Source: Chloroflexota bacterium | Lineage (GTDB): Bacteria > Chloroflexota > Dehalococcoidia > Dehalococcoidales > RBG-16-60-22 | Assembly (NCBI GenBank): GCA_025358235.1 | Contig: JANYKH010000220.1 | Location: 1-5,441, forward strand | Length of the DNA: 5,441 bases | Direction of reading: 5' to 3' | In this document: in pieces, positions 1-4,660 of the stretch | Layout: each line of letters opens with the position of its first letter | How positions within the stretch are numbered: position 1 is the stretch's first letter | Program-made: the position numbers and the translations under genes | Notes under the pieces: model-generated | What the model saw: only the letters and a program-made list of their open reading frames with translations | What the model was told of the DNA's origin: nothing | Database searches by the model: none

Positions 1-224
1 CCATGATGAACCGCGAGAACATCAACGCCCTCGATCCGGATGCCGCCACTGGTAGGAGGATCAAGCAAACCGAGCAAATGGAGAAGAGTGGATTTACCGG
101 AACCGCTGCGCCCCATTACCGCCACAAATTCCCCGTCTGCAATATCCAGGGTCACGCCATTGAGGGCATGGGTTGCAGTGGAACCCTGGCCGTAAATCTT
201 GTGCAAATCACTGACTTTTATCAA
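1..224 (-). CDS. ABC transporter ATP-binding protein (LolD/MacB-type), N-terminal 74 residues, cut by window edge
   Basis: This is the nucleotide-binding subunit of an ABC exporter, expected at the cytoplasmic face of the membrane, where it hydrolyses ATP to drive the FtsX-type permease encoded just upstream. The visible 74 residues start [14 protein letters not shown], followed by the usual A-loop/first-strand region. The Walker A motif GRSGSGKST lies at residues 38-46, followed by [14 protein letters not shown], typical of the LolD/MacB/FtsE group. The Q-loop, signature motif and Walker B lie beyond the left edge. The start is taken as TTG at 224-222: the frame has no ATG or GTG close by, a GGGG Shine-Dalgarno-like run (233-236) sits 8 bases upstream, and the protein begins where family members begin. 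The permease stop codon is 4 bases before this start, so the two are co-transcribed. The substrate cannot be told from this part. Confidence 0.92.
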   Translation of the reverse strand, partial: MIKVSDLHKIYGQGSTATHALNGVTLDIADGEFVAVMGRSGSGKSTLLHLLGLLDPPTSGGIRIEGVDVLAVHH

Positions 225-228
225 CTGA

Positions 229-1470
229 TTAACCCCAGATCGCCTTAATAAGGCTCTGACGCATAATGGCCCAAGAGGGTAAAAAGCCCGCTACCACGGC
301 GGAGATTACAAGGCCAACAAAGGCTTTTATTACCATATCCGGACTGATATTAAGACTGACCACGCCGATGGGCAGCACCAGCGGGTTGCTGATGAAGTAG
401 GGTTCCGCGCCAAACCGCATCATGAGATAGCCCAGCGCCACCCCACAAAGCGCATAAAGGAGAGCCTGGATTAAATATGACCCGATGATGATGTCCTGCT
501 TCAGTCCGATGGCACGGAGAATGCCTATCTGCCTTCTGCGGTTGACGACGCTGATATACACCACGATGAACATGACGATGGCTGCCACCGCCAGACCCAC
601 GGCGCTTAAAACCGCCGCGATGATATCGAAGGTTGAGACCATGCTGCGCAGCGCCCCGCCATAATCCCGCCAGGTCCGCACTACCCCGCCAATCCCCACT
701 TCACGGAACTTCGCCGCAAGGCTGGACTCGTCAACGCCTTTGTTGGTGCGCACCAGTATCTGGTTGGCGCGATCGATGAAAGTTGTCCGGCCCATGACCG
801 CGGCCATTTCTTTATGAGTAACGAAGGAAAGATCGTCCGAGCGGAACATTTCACGGGCACGGAAAATGCCTTTGACGATATAATCACGCTTAACGCCGTT
901 AGAATAAGTCAGCCGTACCTTGTCGCCCACCTGCACGCCACCCAGGGTCAAAAAAGACGAAGCCTGCGCCTCGGGACCGCCAGCTATTTCCACTCCGAGC
1001 AGAATCTGATCCCGGTCCCCTTCTTCAAGATAACTGCCGGCAATCAGACTGTCATGGATGGCGGTGACCTGCGCCTCACGGTCGGGATCGATACCGATGA
1101 CATCCCAACGACCGGTTTTGTCCTTGTCCGCGGGGGACTTTTTTTCTTCCCATTGATATTCAAAGACGGCCCAGTTGTTGAGATGGGATGAGACCGCCGC
1201 CACGCCCGGAAAACCGGCAATTTTAGATTGAAGATTCTCCGAGTTGTCCAGATAAAACTTGTTATCTTCCGGATTAACAGTGATATTGGCAAGAAGGTTA
1301 TTGACCAGCTGATCGTCAAGGGTGGACATTACGCCATTGAGCAGCGAGGCGGTAAAAATCAGGTTTACGAAGCTAAGGGCCATGACAAGGATGGTCAACG
1401 CGAGGGCCCAGTGATTGCCGCGTAAAATTGATTTATAGGCGAGAAAAAAAGAAACCTTGACCGTATTCAT
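229..1470 (-). CDS. ABC transporter permease, FtsX/MacB-type (LolC/LolE-like)
   Basis: This is the membrane subunit of an ABC exporter that works with the ATPase encoded immediately downstream. The 413 residues show the four-helix FtsX-family layout: TM1 at about 21-44, a large extracytoplasmic MacB-core-like domain at about 45-280, TM2 at about 283-308, TM3 at about 328-350 and TM4 at about 380-402. After TM2 comes the conserved cytoplasmic stretch [13 protein letters not shown] (310-322), the coupling region diagnostic of FtsX permeases. The length matches LolC/LolE (about 400). The start ATG (1470-1468) has AGGA four bases upstream. Family members move lipoproteins (LolCDE), peptides or macrolides (MacB), or regulate cell-wall hydrolases (FtsX). 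A single permease next to one ATPase, without a visible periplasmic adaptor, does not decide between these. The gene is divergent from fdhD and separated from it by about 590 bases of repeat-rich DNA. Confidence 0.95.
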   Translation of the reverse strand: MNTVKVSFFLAYKSILRGNHWALALTILVMALSFVNLIFTASLLNGVMSTLDDQLVNNLLANITVNPEDNKFYLDNSENLQSKIAGFPGVAAVSSHLNNWAVFEYQWEEKKSPADKDKTGRWDVIGIDPDREAQVTAIHDSLIAGSYLEEGDRDQILLGVEIAGGPEAQASSFLTLGGVQVGDKVRLTYSNGVKRDYIVKGIFRAREMFRSDDLSFVTHKEMAAVMGRTTFIDRANQILVRTNKGVDESSLAAKFREVGIGGVVRTWRDYGGALRSMVSTFDIIAAVLSAVGLAVAAIVMFIVVYISVVNRRRQIGILRAIGLKQDIIIGSYLIQALLYALCGVALGYLMMRFGAEPYFISNPLVLPIGVVSLNISPDMVIKAFVGLVISAVVAGFLPSWAIMRQSLIKAIWG

Positions 1471-1640
1471 CAGTCCTGTGATAAGCCCGCCCTCCGCCCC
1501 CCAATCGAGGTAATAATTTTGGGGAACAAAGTCAACATTTTCCTATTTGAAATGTTTCCATAATGAAAGTTTAGCCTGTTCTGTACGCGTGAGTCAAAGA
1601 AAATAGCTCCGATTGGATGACGGAGCGGGGGAAAGAACTG

Positions 1641-1661
1641 CGCGGGGGCGCTGCCCCCGCG
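1641..1661. repeat. GC-rich perfect hairpin, 9-bp stem
   Basis: CGCGGGGGC (1641-1649) pairs perfectly with GCCCCCGCG (1653-1661) around a GCT loop. No T-run follows on either strand, so it is not a typical intrinsic terminator. The position between divergent genes and the neighbouring repeats suggest a dispersed palindromic element. Its copy number cannot be judged from this window. Confidence 0.6.
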
Positions 1662-1711
1662 CCCTTGGGCCCCCGGGTTCGGCCACAAGGTTACGCGTCA
1701 GGCGTTGAGAG

Positions 1712-1722
1712 TGCTTCGGTTC
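1712..1722 (+). repeat. Short direct repeat, first copy (TGCTTCGGTTC)
   Basis: TGCTTCGGTTC occurs here and again at 1929-1939 inside a hairpin element. The match extends to 13 of 14 bases if the following ACC/GCC is included. This copy, with CGCAAAGACAT downstream, looks like a decayed version of the element at 1927-1960, which ends CGCAATGACAT. Confidence 0.5.
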
Positions 1723-1781
1723 ACCCGCAAAGACATTATGAGTTTTGCGCCGTAAACAGGCCTGCAGACAGCTAAGAGTAG

Positions 1782-1801
1782 ATTCCAGCTTTCGCTGGAA
1801 T
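1782..1801. repeat. Palindromic repeat element, 8-bp stem (ATTCCAGC/GCTGGAAT)
   Basis: ATTCCAGC (1782-1789) and GCTGGAAT (1794-1801) form a perfect stem around TTTC, followed by GACAG. Elements of this type (GATTCC..., short loop, ...GGAATGACA) are widespread dispersed intergenic repeats in many bacterial genomes. That family assignment comes from general knowledge, and the copy number in this genome is unknown. Confidence 0.7.
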
Positions 1802-1829
1802 GACAGGACTGCTAACGCCCCCTCACTCT

Positions 1830-1856
1830 GCCTCTCTCCCTCAAGGGGCGAGGGCA
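1830..1856. repeat. Degenerate CCCTC...AAGGGG...GAGGG imperfect hairpin repeat
   Basis: CTCTCCC followed by TCAAGGGGCGAGGG is an imperfect inverted repeat with several G-T pairs and two mismatches. It resembles the commonly seen dispersed motif in which CTCTCCCT and AGGGGAGAG form a hairpin, apparently decayed. It lies between two other palindromic elements in the same orientation. Confidence 0.4.
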
Positions 1857-1879
1857 ATAGTGGATTGCTGCGCTCCAGC

Positions 1880-1907
1880 ATGACAGACGGGTTCAGGATG
1901 ACAGACG
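1880..1907 (+). repeat. Tandem pair of ATGACAGACG, 18-base period
   Basis: ATGACAGACG occurs at 1880-1889 and again at 1898-1907. The flanking repeat elements also contain ATGACA (from 1800 and from 1959), so the whole stretch 1800-1964 carries four ATGACA endings in one orientation. Confidence 0.6.
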
Positions 1908-1926
1908 AACGACGGGGTGCGGACGG

Positions 1927-1960
1927 ATTGCTTCGGTTCGCCTCTGGCGAATCTCGCAAT
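1927..1960. repeat. Compound hairpin repeat element (ATTGC...GCAAT with inner 7-bp stem)
   Basis: The outer stem ATTGC (1927-1931)/GCAAT (1956-1960) encloses an inner stem GTTCGCC (1936-1942)/GGCGAAT (1946-1952) with a TCT loop. A TTCG/CTC internal loop separates the two. GACA follows directly. It looks like a dispersed intergenic palindrome rather than a terminator because no T-run follows. Confidence 0.65.
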
Positions 1961-2000
1961 GACATGCCGGGGGCGTGTATCGCGCGCTTTCGAAGTAAAG

Positions 2001-2029
2001 TTGCGTACTTTTACTGATGGTTATAAACT
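2001..2029 (+). promoter_or_regulatory. Candidate promoter of the fdhD-tatABC operon
   Basis: TTGCGT (2001-2006) could serve as a -35 box. The -10 would be TAAACT (2024-2029, 17-base spacer) or TATAAA (2022-2027, 15-base spacer). This is the only reasonable sigma-70-like arrangement in the 90 bases before fdhD. TATACT at 2041-2046 is a better -10 on its own, but would start the transcript almost on the ribosome binding site. Motif matching by eye only. Confidence 0.35.
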
Positions 2030-2064
2030 GATTCATCAAATATACTTTTCAAAGGACGGAAGCG

Positions 2065-2856
2065 ATGACCATCGCCGATGAAACCCCGCAAGAGGGAGTT
2101 AGCCCCGGCGTAACGAGCCAGGTCTTCTCCGGCAACGAGTGGAGCACCCGCGTAACGCCCGTGCCGTCCGAAATGCCTTTTACCATCTACATCAACGGGC
2201 AGGAAGTGGTGACGATGCTTTGCACGCCTGCAAAGCTGAATTGCCTCGTCCTCGGGTTCATGTACTCGGAAGGCATTATTAAAGGGCTGAATGAAGTGGT
2301 GAGCGCGAGGGTCTGCGAAGACGACTCGCTGGCGGATGTGAAATTGACGGTGGAATATAAGCCGCCGGAAAAGCGAATGATCACATCCGGGTGCGGGGGC
2401 GGGACGAGTTTCGCCGTGGCGCAGGAGCCGGTGAAATCGGATTTAAGGGTCACGGCGCCGCAGGTGCTGGCGCTGATGAAGCAGATGCAGGAAAAACAGG
2501 AAATATTCCAGCAATCGGGCGGGATTCACTGCTCGGCGCTGTGCACGAATGACAGCCTGCTGGTAATATCGGAAGATATCGGGCGGCATAATACGCTCGA
2601 TAAAATCGCCGGGGAATGCCTGCTGCGGAAGCTGGATACCCGGAACAAAATATTGATTACGACCGGAAGAATTTCTTCTGAAATGGTATATAAAGCCGCC
2701 AGGATGCAGGTGCCGGTGGTAGCCTCGCGGAGCGGGGCCACGGACCGGGCGATAAACCTGGGGCAGAGCATGGGGATATCCGTAGTGGGATACGTTAGAG
2801 TGGGCCGTTTATCGGTCTTCACATATCCGGAGAGATTGCAAAACCAGGGAGGTTAA
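2065..2856 (+). CDS. fdhD: Formate dehydrogenase accessory sulfurtransferase FdhD
   Basis: FdhD takes sulfur from a cysteine desulfurase (IscS in E. coli) and passes it to the molybdenum/tungsten bis-MGD cofactor, which formate dehydrogenase needs for activity; it acts in the cytoplasm. The 263 residues show the family landmarks in order: PFTIYING (38-45), TPAKLNCLVLGFMYSEGII (54-72), the catalytic-loop GCGGG (109-113), SGGIHCSALC (151-160), EDIGRHNTLDK (170-180), TTGRISSEMVYKAARMQVPV (199-218) and ASRSGATDRAINL (220-232). The length is normal. The loop has a single cysteine (C110), where E. coli FdhD has the pair C121/C124; position 113 here is Gly. AAGGAC (2052-2057) lies 7 bases before the ATG. 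tatA begins one base after the stop, so sulfuration and export genes are coupled. Confidence 0.97.
   Translation: MTIADETPQEGVSPGVTSQVFSGNEWSTRVTPVPSEMPFTIYINGQEVVTMLCTPAKLNCLVLGFMYSEGIIKGLNEVVSARVCEDDSLADVKLTVEYKPPEKRMITSGCGGGTSFAVAQEPVKSDLRVTAPQVLALMKQMQEKQEIFQQSGGIHCSALCTNDSLLVISEDIGRHNTLDKIAGECLLRKLDTRNKILITTGRISSEMVYKAARMQVPVVASRSGATDRAINLGQSMGISVVGYVRVGRLSVFTYPERLQNQGG
2846..2852 (+). promoter_or_regulatory. Strong ribosome binding site for tatA
   Basis: AGGGAGG lies inside the last codons of fdhD, 5 bases before the tatA ATG at 2858. It supports the short tatA reading frame as a real gene and suggests it is translated at a higher level than its neighbours. That fits the excess of TatA over TatB and TatC known in other bacteria. 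Confidence 0.85.
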
Positions 2857-2857
2857 T

Positions 2858-3037
2858 ATGCGTTTAAGTCCGTGGGAAATTGCTCTGGTGGTACTGGTAA
2901 TCCTGATCGTGTTCGGCGTGGGCAAGCTGCCTCAGGTCGGCGAAGCGCTGGGAAAGGGCATCCATAACTTCAAGAAAGCCGCGTCCGGTGAGGAAGAAGC
3001 CAAGACCGTAAAAGACGAAACCAAGAAGACCGTTTAG
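2858..3037 (+). CDS. tatA: Twin-arginine translocase subunit TatA
   Basis: TatA is the pore-forming or membrane-thinning subunit that assembles in many copies on the TatBC-substrate complex to let folded proteins cross the cytoplasmic membrane. The 59 residues start MRLSPWEIALVVLVILIVFG. They give a short N-terminal membrane helix (about 6-20), the TatA hinge FGVGKLPQVGEALG (19-32), an amphipathic helix GKGIHNFKKAASGEEE (33-48) and a short charged tail. This is the compact architecture of the family (60-90 residues). It starts one base after the fdhD stop behind AGGGAGG and is followed 31 bases later by tatB. It is assigned as TatA rather than TatB because of the FGxGKLP hinge and the short tail. 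Confidence 0.95.
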   Translation: MRLSPWEIALVVLVILIVFGVGKLPQVGEALGKGIHNFKKAASGEEEAKTVKDETKKTV

Positions 3038-3068
3038 AATCCCCCGTTAATAATTCAGGATACGAATT

Positions 3069-3335
3069 ATGGGGGACTTTCTTGGCATCGGCGGGGAAGA
3101 AATCTTCCTTGTGGTGGTTGTTATTCTGATCATTTTCGGACCCCACAAGATACCGGAAATTGCCCGTGGTCTGGGGCAGACGGTGCACAATTTCAAGAAG
3201 GCCAGTTCCGAGCTGACCTCCGCGGTCAACCGGGAAATCGAGATGGAAGAGGCCCAAAAAACTTCCGCCAAAGCCGGGACTCCGCCATCAACAGCCCCGG
3301 ATAAGGACGACATCGGACCAGGGGCCGGCATCTAA
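3069..3335 (+). CDS. tatB: Twin-arginine translocase subunit TatB (TatA/B family)
   Basis: TatB pairs with TatC to form the receptor for twin-arginine signal peptides. The 88 residues contain an N-terminal membrane helix (about 9-23, EEIFLVVVVILIIFG), the hinge FGPHKIPEIARGLG (23-36) and an amphipathic helix to about 60. A flexible Pro/Lys/Asp-containing tail follows. The Gly-Pro pair at the hinge (G24-P25) is typical of TatB, whereas the preceding gene has FGVG; this and the position directly before tatC support TatB. The tail is shorter than in E. coli TatB (171 residues). A second TatA acting bifunctionally, as in some TatAC systems, remains possible. AGGA (3057-3060) lies 8 bases before the ATG. 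The stop TAA overlaps the tatC ATG by one base. Confidence 0.87.
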   Translation: MGDFLGIGGEEIFLVVVVILIIFGPHKIPEIARGLGQTVHNFKKASSELTSAVNREIEMEEAQKTSAKAGTPPSTAPDKDDIGPGAGI

Positions 3336-4078
3336 TGTCATCCAACAAACCCTTGACCGTACTCGGCCACCTCGATGAACTGCGCCAGCGCCTCATCTAT
3401 TGCGCCATAGCATTCGTCATCGCCACCGGCGTCTCGTTCTTCTTCGCTGACCGCATCTTTGAAATCCTCGTTCAGCCGGCGCAGGGCGCACAGTTTGTCT
3501 ATATCGAGCTTACCGAGATGATGGGCACATACATGAAGGTGTGCCTGTTCAGCGGGCTGGTGCTTTCCGCGCCGTTTATCATCCTGCAATTGATTCTGTT
3601 CGTCACCCCGGCGCTGACCCGCAAGGAAAAGAAATATCTCTACCTGATTTTGCCGTGGGTGTGCCTGATGTTTCTGGGCGGGGTCATTTTCGGGTACTTT
3701 GTTTTGCTGCCGCCGGCGCTGAATATTCTGACCACTTTCGGGTCCAACATCGCGACGCCGCAGATAAGAATCGGAAACTATATTTCAACGGTGACGCGGC
3801 TGCTTCTGGCCATCGGGATTATCTTCGAGCTGCCGGTAATCAGCACGTTCCTGGCGCGCCTGGGCCTGATCAAGAGCGAGTGGCTGGGGCGGTACCGCAA
3901 GTGGGCGATTGTTGGAGCGTTTATTGTGGGGGCGGTCATTACGCCGACGTTTGACCCGATCAACCAGACGCTGGTGGCGATTCCGCTGTACATCCTTTAT
4001 GAAATGAGCATCTGGCTGGCGAAGCTGGTGCAGCCGCGGCGGGCGCGCGAGGCGTCCACGGAATATTCCGGTCTTTAG
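3335..4078 (+). CDS. tatC: Sec-independent protein translocase subunit TatC
   Basis: TatC is the six-helix membrane core of the twin-arginine translocase and recognises the RR signal peptide. The 247 residues are full length. The N-terminal cytoplasmic motif HLDELRQRL is at 12-20. Membrane helices fall at about 21-38, 69-90, 103-127, 149-172, 188-203 and 211-229. E98 in LTRKEKK corresponds to the signal-peptide-binding E103 of E. coli, and E165 in FELPV to E170. The C-terminal signature RYRKW...GAVITPTFDPINQTLVAIPLYILYE is also present. ATG overlaps the tatB stop (TAATG), which implies translational coupling; AGGGG (3320-3324) lies 10 bases upstream. With fdhD, tatA and tatB upstream and selC 65 bases downstream, the likely clients are exported molybdo/tungsto-selenoenzymes such as formate dehydrogenase. 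Confidence 0.98.
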   Translation: MSSNKPLTVLGHLDELRQRLIYCAIAFVIATGVSFFFADRIFEILVQPAQGAQFVYIELTEMMGTYMKVCLFSGLVLSAPFIILQLILFVTPALTRKEKKYLYLILPWVCLMFLGGVIFGYFVLLPPALNILTTFGSNIATPQIRIGNYISTVTRLLLAIGIIFELPVISTFLARLGLIKSEWLGRYRKWAIVGAFIVGAVITPTFDPINQTLVAIPLYILYEMSIWLAKLVQPRRAREASTEYSGL

Positions 4079-4119
4079 GGACTGGGGCAGGTTTTCCGGT
4101 ATGGTGGTAAAACAGTCCC
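4078..4119 (+). terminator. Possible weak terminator or attenuator hairpin after tatC
   Basis: GGGACTG (4078-4084) pairs with CAGTCCC (4113-4119). TTTT (4092-4095) can extend the stem by pairing with AAAA (4109-4112) across a 7-base bulge on the 5' side. Only CGTTTGCGTT follows, so a real T-tract is missing. It may cause partial termination ahead of selC or mark the 3' end of the tat message. Confidence 0.35.
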
Positions 4120-4131
4120 CGTTTGCGTTAA

Positions 4132-4137
4132 TATAGT
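4132..4137 (+). promoter_or_regulatory. Possible -10 box of a selC promoter
   Basis: TATAGT matches the -10 consensus in five of six bases. Its first plausible start point (about 4144) coincides with the first base of the tRNA. No recognisable -35 box lies 16-18 bases upstream. selC could equally be read through from the tat operon. Confidence 0.3.
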
Positions 4138-4143
4138 CAGCGG

Positions 4144-4237
4144 GGGAGCGGATGATCCCGGGTGGGGTTCGCGGCTTTCAAATCCGTTGGGGGTACGCAA
4201 GTGCCCCGGTGGGTTCGACTCCCATCCGCTCCCGCCA
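4144..4237 (+). tRNA. selC: Selenocysteine tRNA, anticodon UCA
   Basis: This is tRNA-Sec, which is charged with serine, converted to Sec-tRNA by SelA, and delivered by SelB to UGA codons. The fold is clear: 8-bp acceptor GGGAGCGG (4144-4151)/CCGCTCCC (4226-4233), 6-bp D stem GATCCC (4154-4159)/GGGGTT (4164-4169) with a 4-base loop, and anticodon TCA at 4178-4180 in loop TTTCAAA. A long variable arm (GGGGTAC 4190-4196/GTGCCCC 4201-4207, GCAA loop), T arm GTGGG/CCCAT with loop TTCGACT, discriminator G4234 and encoded CCA (4235-4237) complete it. The 8+5 bp acceptor/T arrangement, 6-bp D stem and large extra arm are hallmarks of bacterial tRNA-Sec. One oddity is a C-U mismatch closing the anticodon loop (C4175/T4183). 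The tRNA lies 65 bases after tatC in the same direction. Confidence 0.97.
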
Positions 4238-4258
4238 ATAGAATCAAAATCCTTTATT

Positions 4259-4633
4259 TTAATTTCTGTTGGCGTTTGTGATGAATAAATTCGGGTCAAT
4301 ATCCCGAAGCATAGCTTCGCCTACAATTTTGGGCGCAATCCCAAAGAAAGCTTGTATTCTGAAACCGAACCCTTTAATCGATAGAGTGCCCAGCACCAAC
4401 ATTCGAAAGAAATCGCCTCGGTGTTTATCGTTGATCATCCTTGTATCAAAGGCTGTTCGAACTAGATTTTCAACGTTTCTTTTCGAATATAGGGATAGGA
4501 ATTCTGATTTCATTTCATTTGGGATTATTTTCAAACATTCTTCTCGATTTAGGCTAAGTTGGGAAACTAGAAAAACTTGATCAATCCTCAAGGGAGTTTT
4601 ATTAAAGTTTTTTAACCAAGTCAATATGCCCAA
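4259..4633 (-). CDS. Unrecognised 124-residue protein
   Basis: I do not recognise this protein. Translation begins MGILTWLKNFNKTPLRIDQV. The product is mixed hydrophobic and charged, has no cysteine, signal peptide or clear membrane span, and carries a Phe/Ile-rich section at about 77-102 (FRMLVLGTLSIKGFGFRIQA). The middle (25-70) is Arg/Lys/Glu-rich and probably helical. The start is TTG (4633-4631), supported by a near-perfect AAGGAGGA (4648-4641) 7 bases upstream. It follows the helix-turn-helix gene by 27 bases in the same direction, so the two probably form an operon. Its stop is 21 bases from the 3' end of selC, to which it is convergent, with no obvious terminator in between. The codon use is AT-rich, unlike the neighbouring genes. 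It may be the effector of a small regulated unit, but that is a guess. Confidence 0.75.
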   Translation of the reverse strand: MGILTWLKNFNKTPLRIDQVFLVSQLSLNREECLKIIPNEMKSEFLSLYSKRNVENLVRTAFDTRMINDKHRGDFFRMLVLGTLSIKGFGFRIQAFFGIAPKIVGEAMLRDIDPNLFITNANRN

Positions 4634-4640
4634 TTGTAAG

Positions 4641-4648
4641 TCCTCCTT
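4641..4648 (-). promoter_or_regulatory. Near-consensus ribosome binding site that fixes a TTG start
   Basis: On the minus strand this reads AAGGAGGA, 7 bases before the TTG at 4633. No ATG or GTG lies at a comparable distance in that frame, so the site decides the start of the 124-residue gene. It also argues that this gene is translated efficiently. Confidence 0.85.
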
Positions 4649-4660
4649 AAATACTTATTT

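Larger units (their letters stand above)
1471..2064. other. Gene-free, repeat-rich intergenic region between divergent transcription units
   Basis: No believable gene was found in this 594-base stretch. Short open frames cross it on both strands, but their products are Pro/Arg/Ser-rich translations of palindromes and show no protein-like pattern. It contains a GC-rich hairpin (1641-1661), a run of degenerate palindromic repeats (about 1712-1965) and a candidate promoter for fdhD (2001-2029). The 5' regulatory region of the permease should lie in 1471-1560. TTGACT at 1535-1530 on the minus strand resembles a -35 box, but no good -10 sits at the right spacing. Confidence 0.7.

Noticed and set aside
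814..1191. Plus-strand frame of 125 codons inside the permease gene
   Set aside because: It is a shadow of the extracytoplasmic domain of the permease, which is well supported on the minus strand.
1510..1535. Possible minus-strand promoter of the ABC permease (TTGACT with TATTAC)
   Set aside because: The spacer is only 14 bases and no other -10 fits at 16-18 bases, so it is not listed as a feature.
1470..1688. Minus-strand frame of 72 codons whose TGA overlaps the permease ATG (TGATG), suggesting a coupled leader gene
   Set aside because: The product is largely a translation of the GC-rich hairpin and shows no protein-like pattern. The overlap is probably chance.
1745..2017. Plus-strand frame of 90 codons (and an opposing 123-codon frame at 1594-1965) in the intergenic region
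   Set aside because: Both translate palindromic repeats into Ser/Arg/Pro-rich sequence of the kind produced by dispersed repeats, and neither has a convincing ribosome binding site.
4075..4299. Minus-strand open frame of 74 codons across selC, product containing GGSGWESNPPGHLRT
   Set aside because: It is the antisense translation of the selenocysteine tRNA; the region is fully explained by the tRNA fold on the plus strand.
4290..4318. Two overlapping small hairpins (TTCGGG/CCCGAA and GAAGC/GCTTC)
   Set aside because: They lie inside the coding sequence of the 124-residue gene, have no T-run, and can arise from codon choice.
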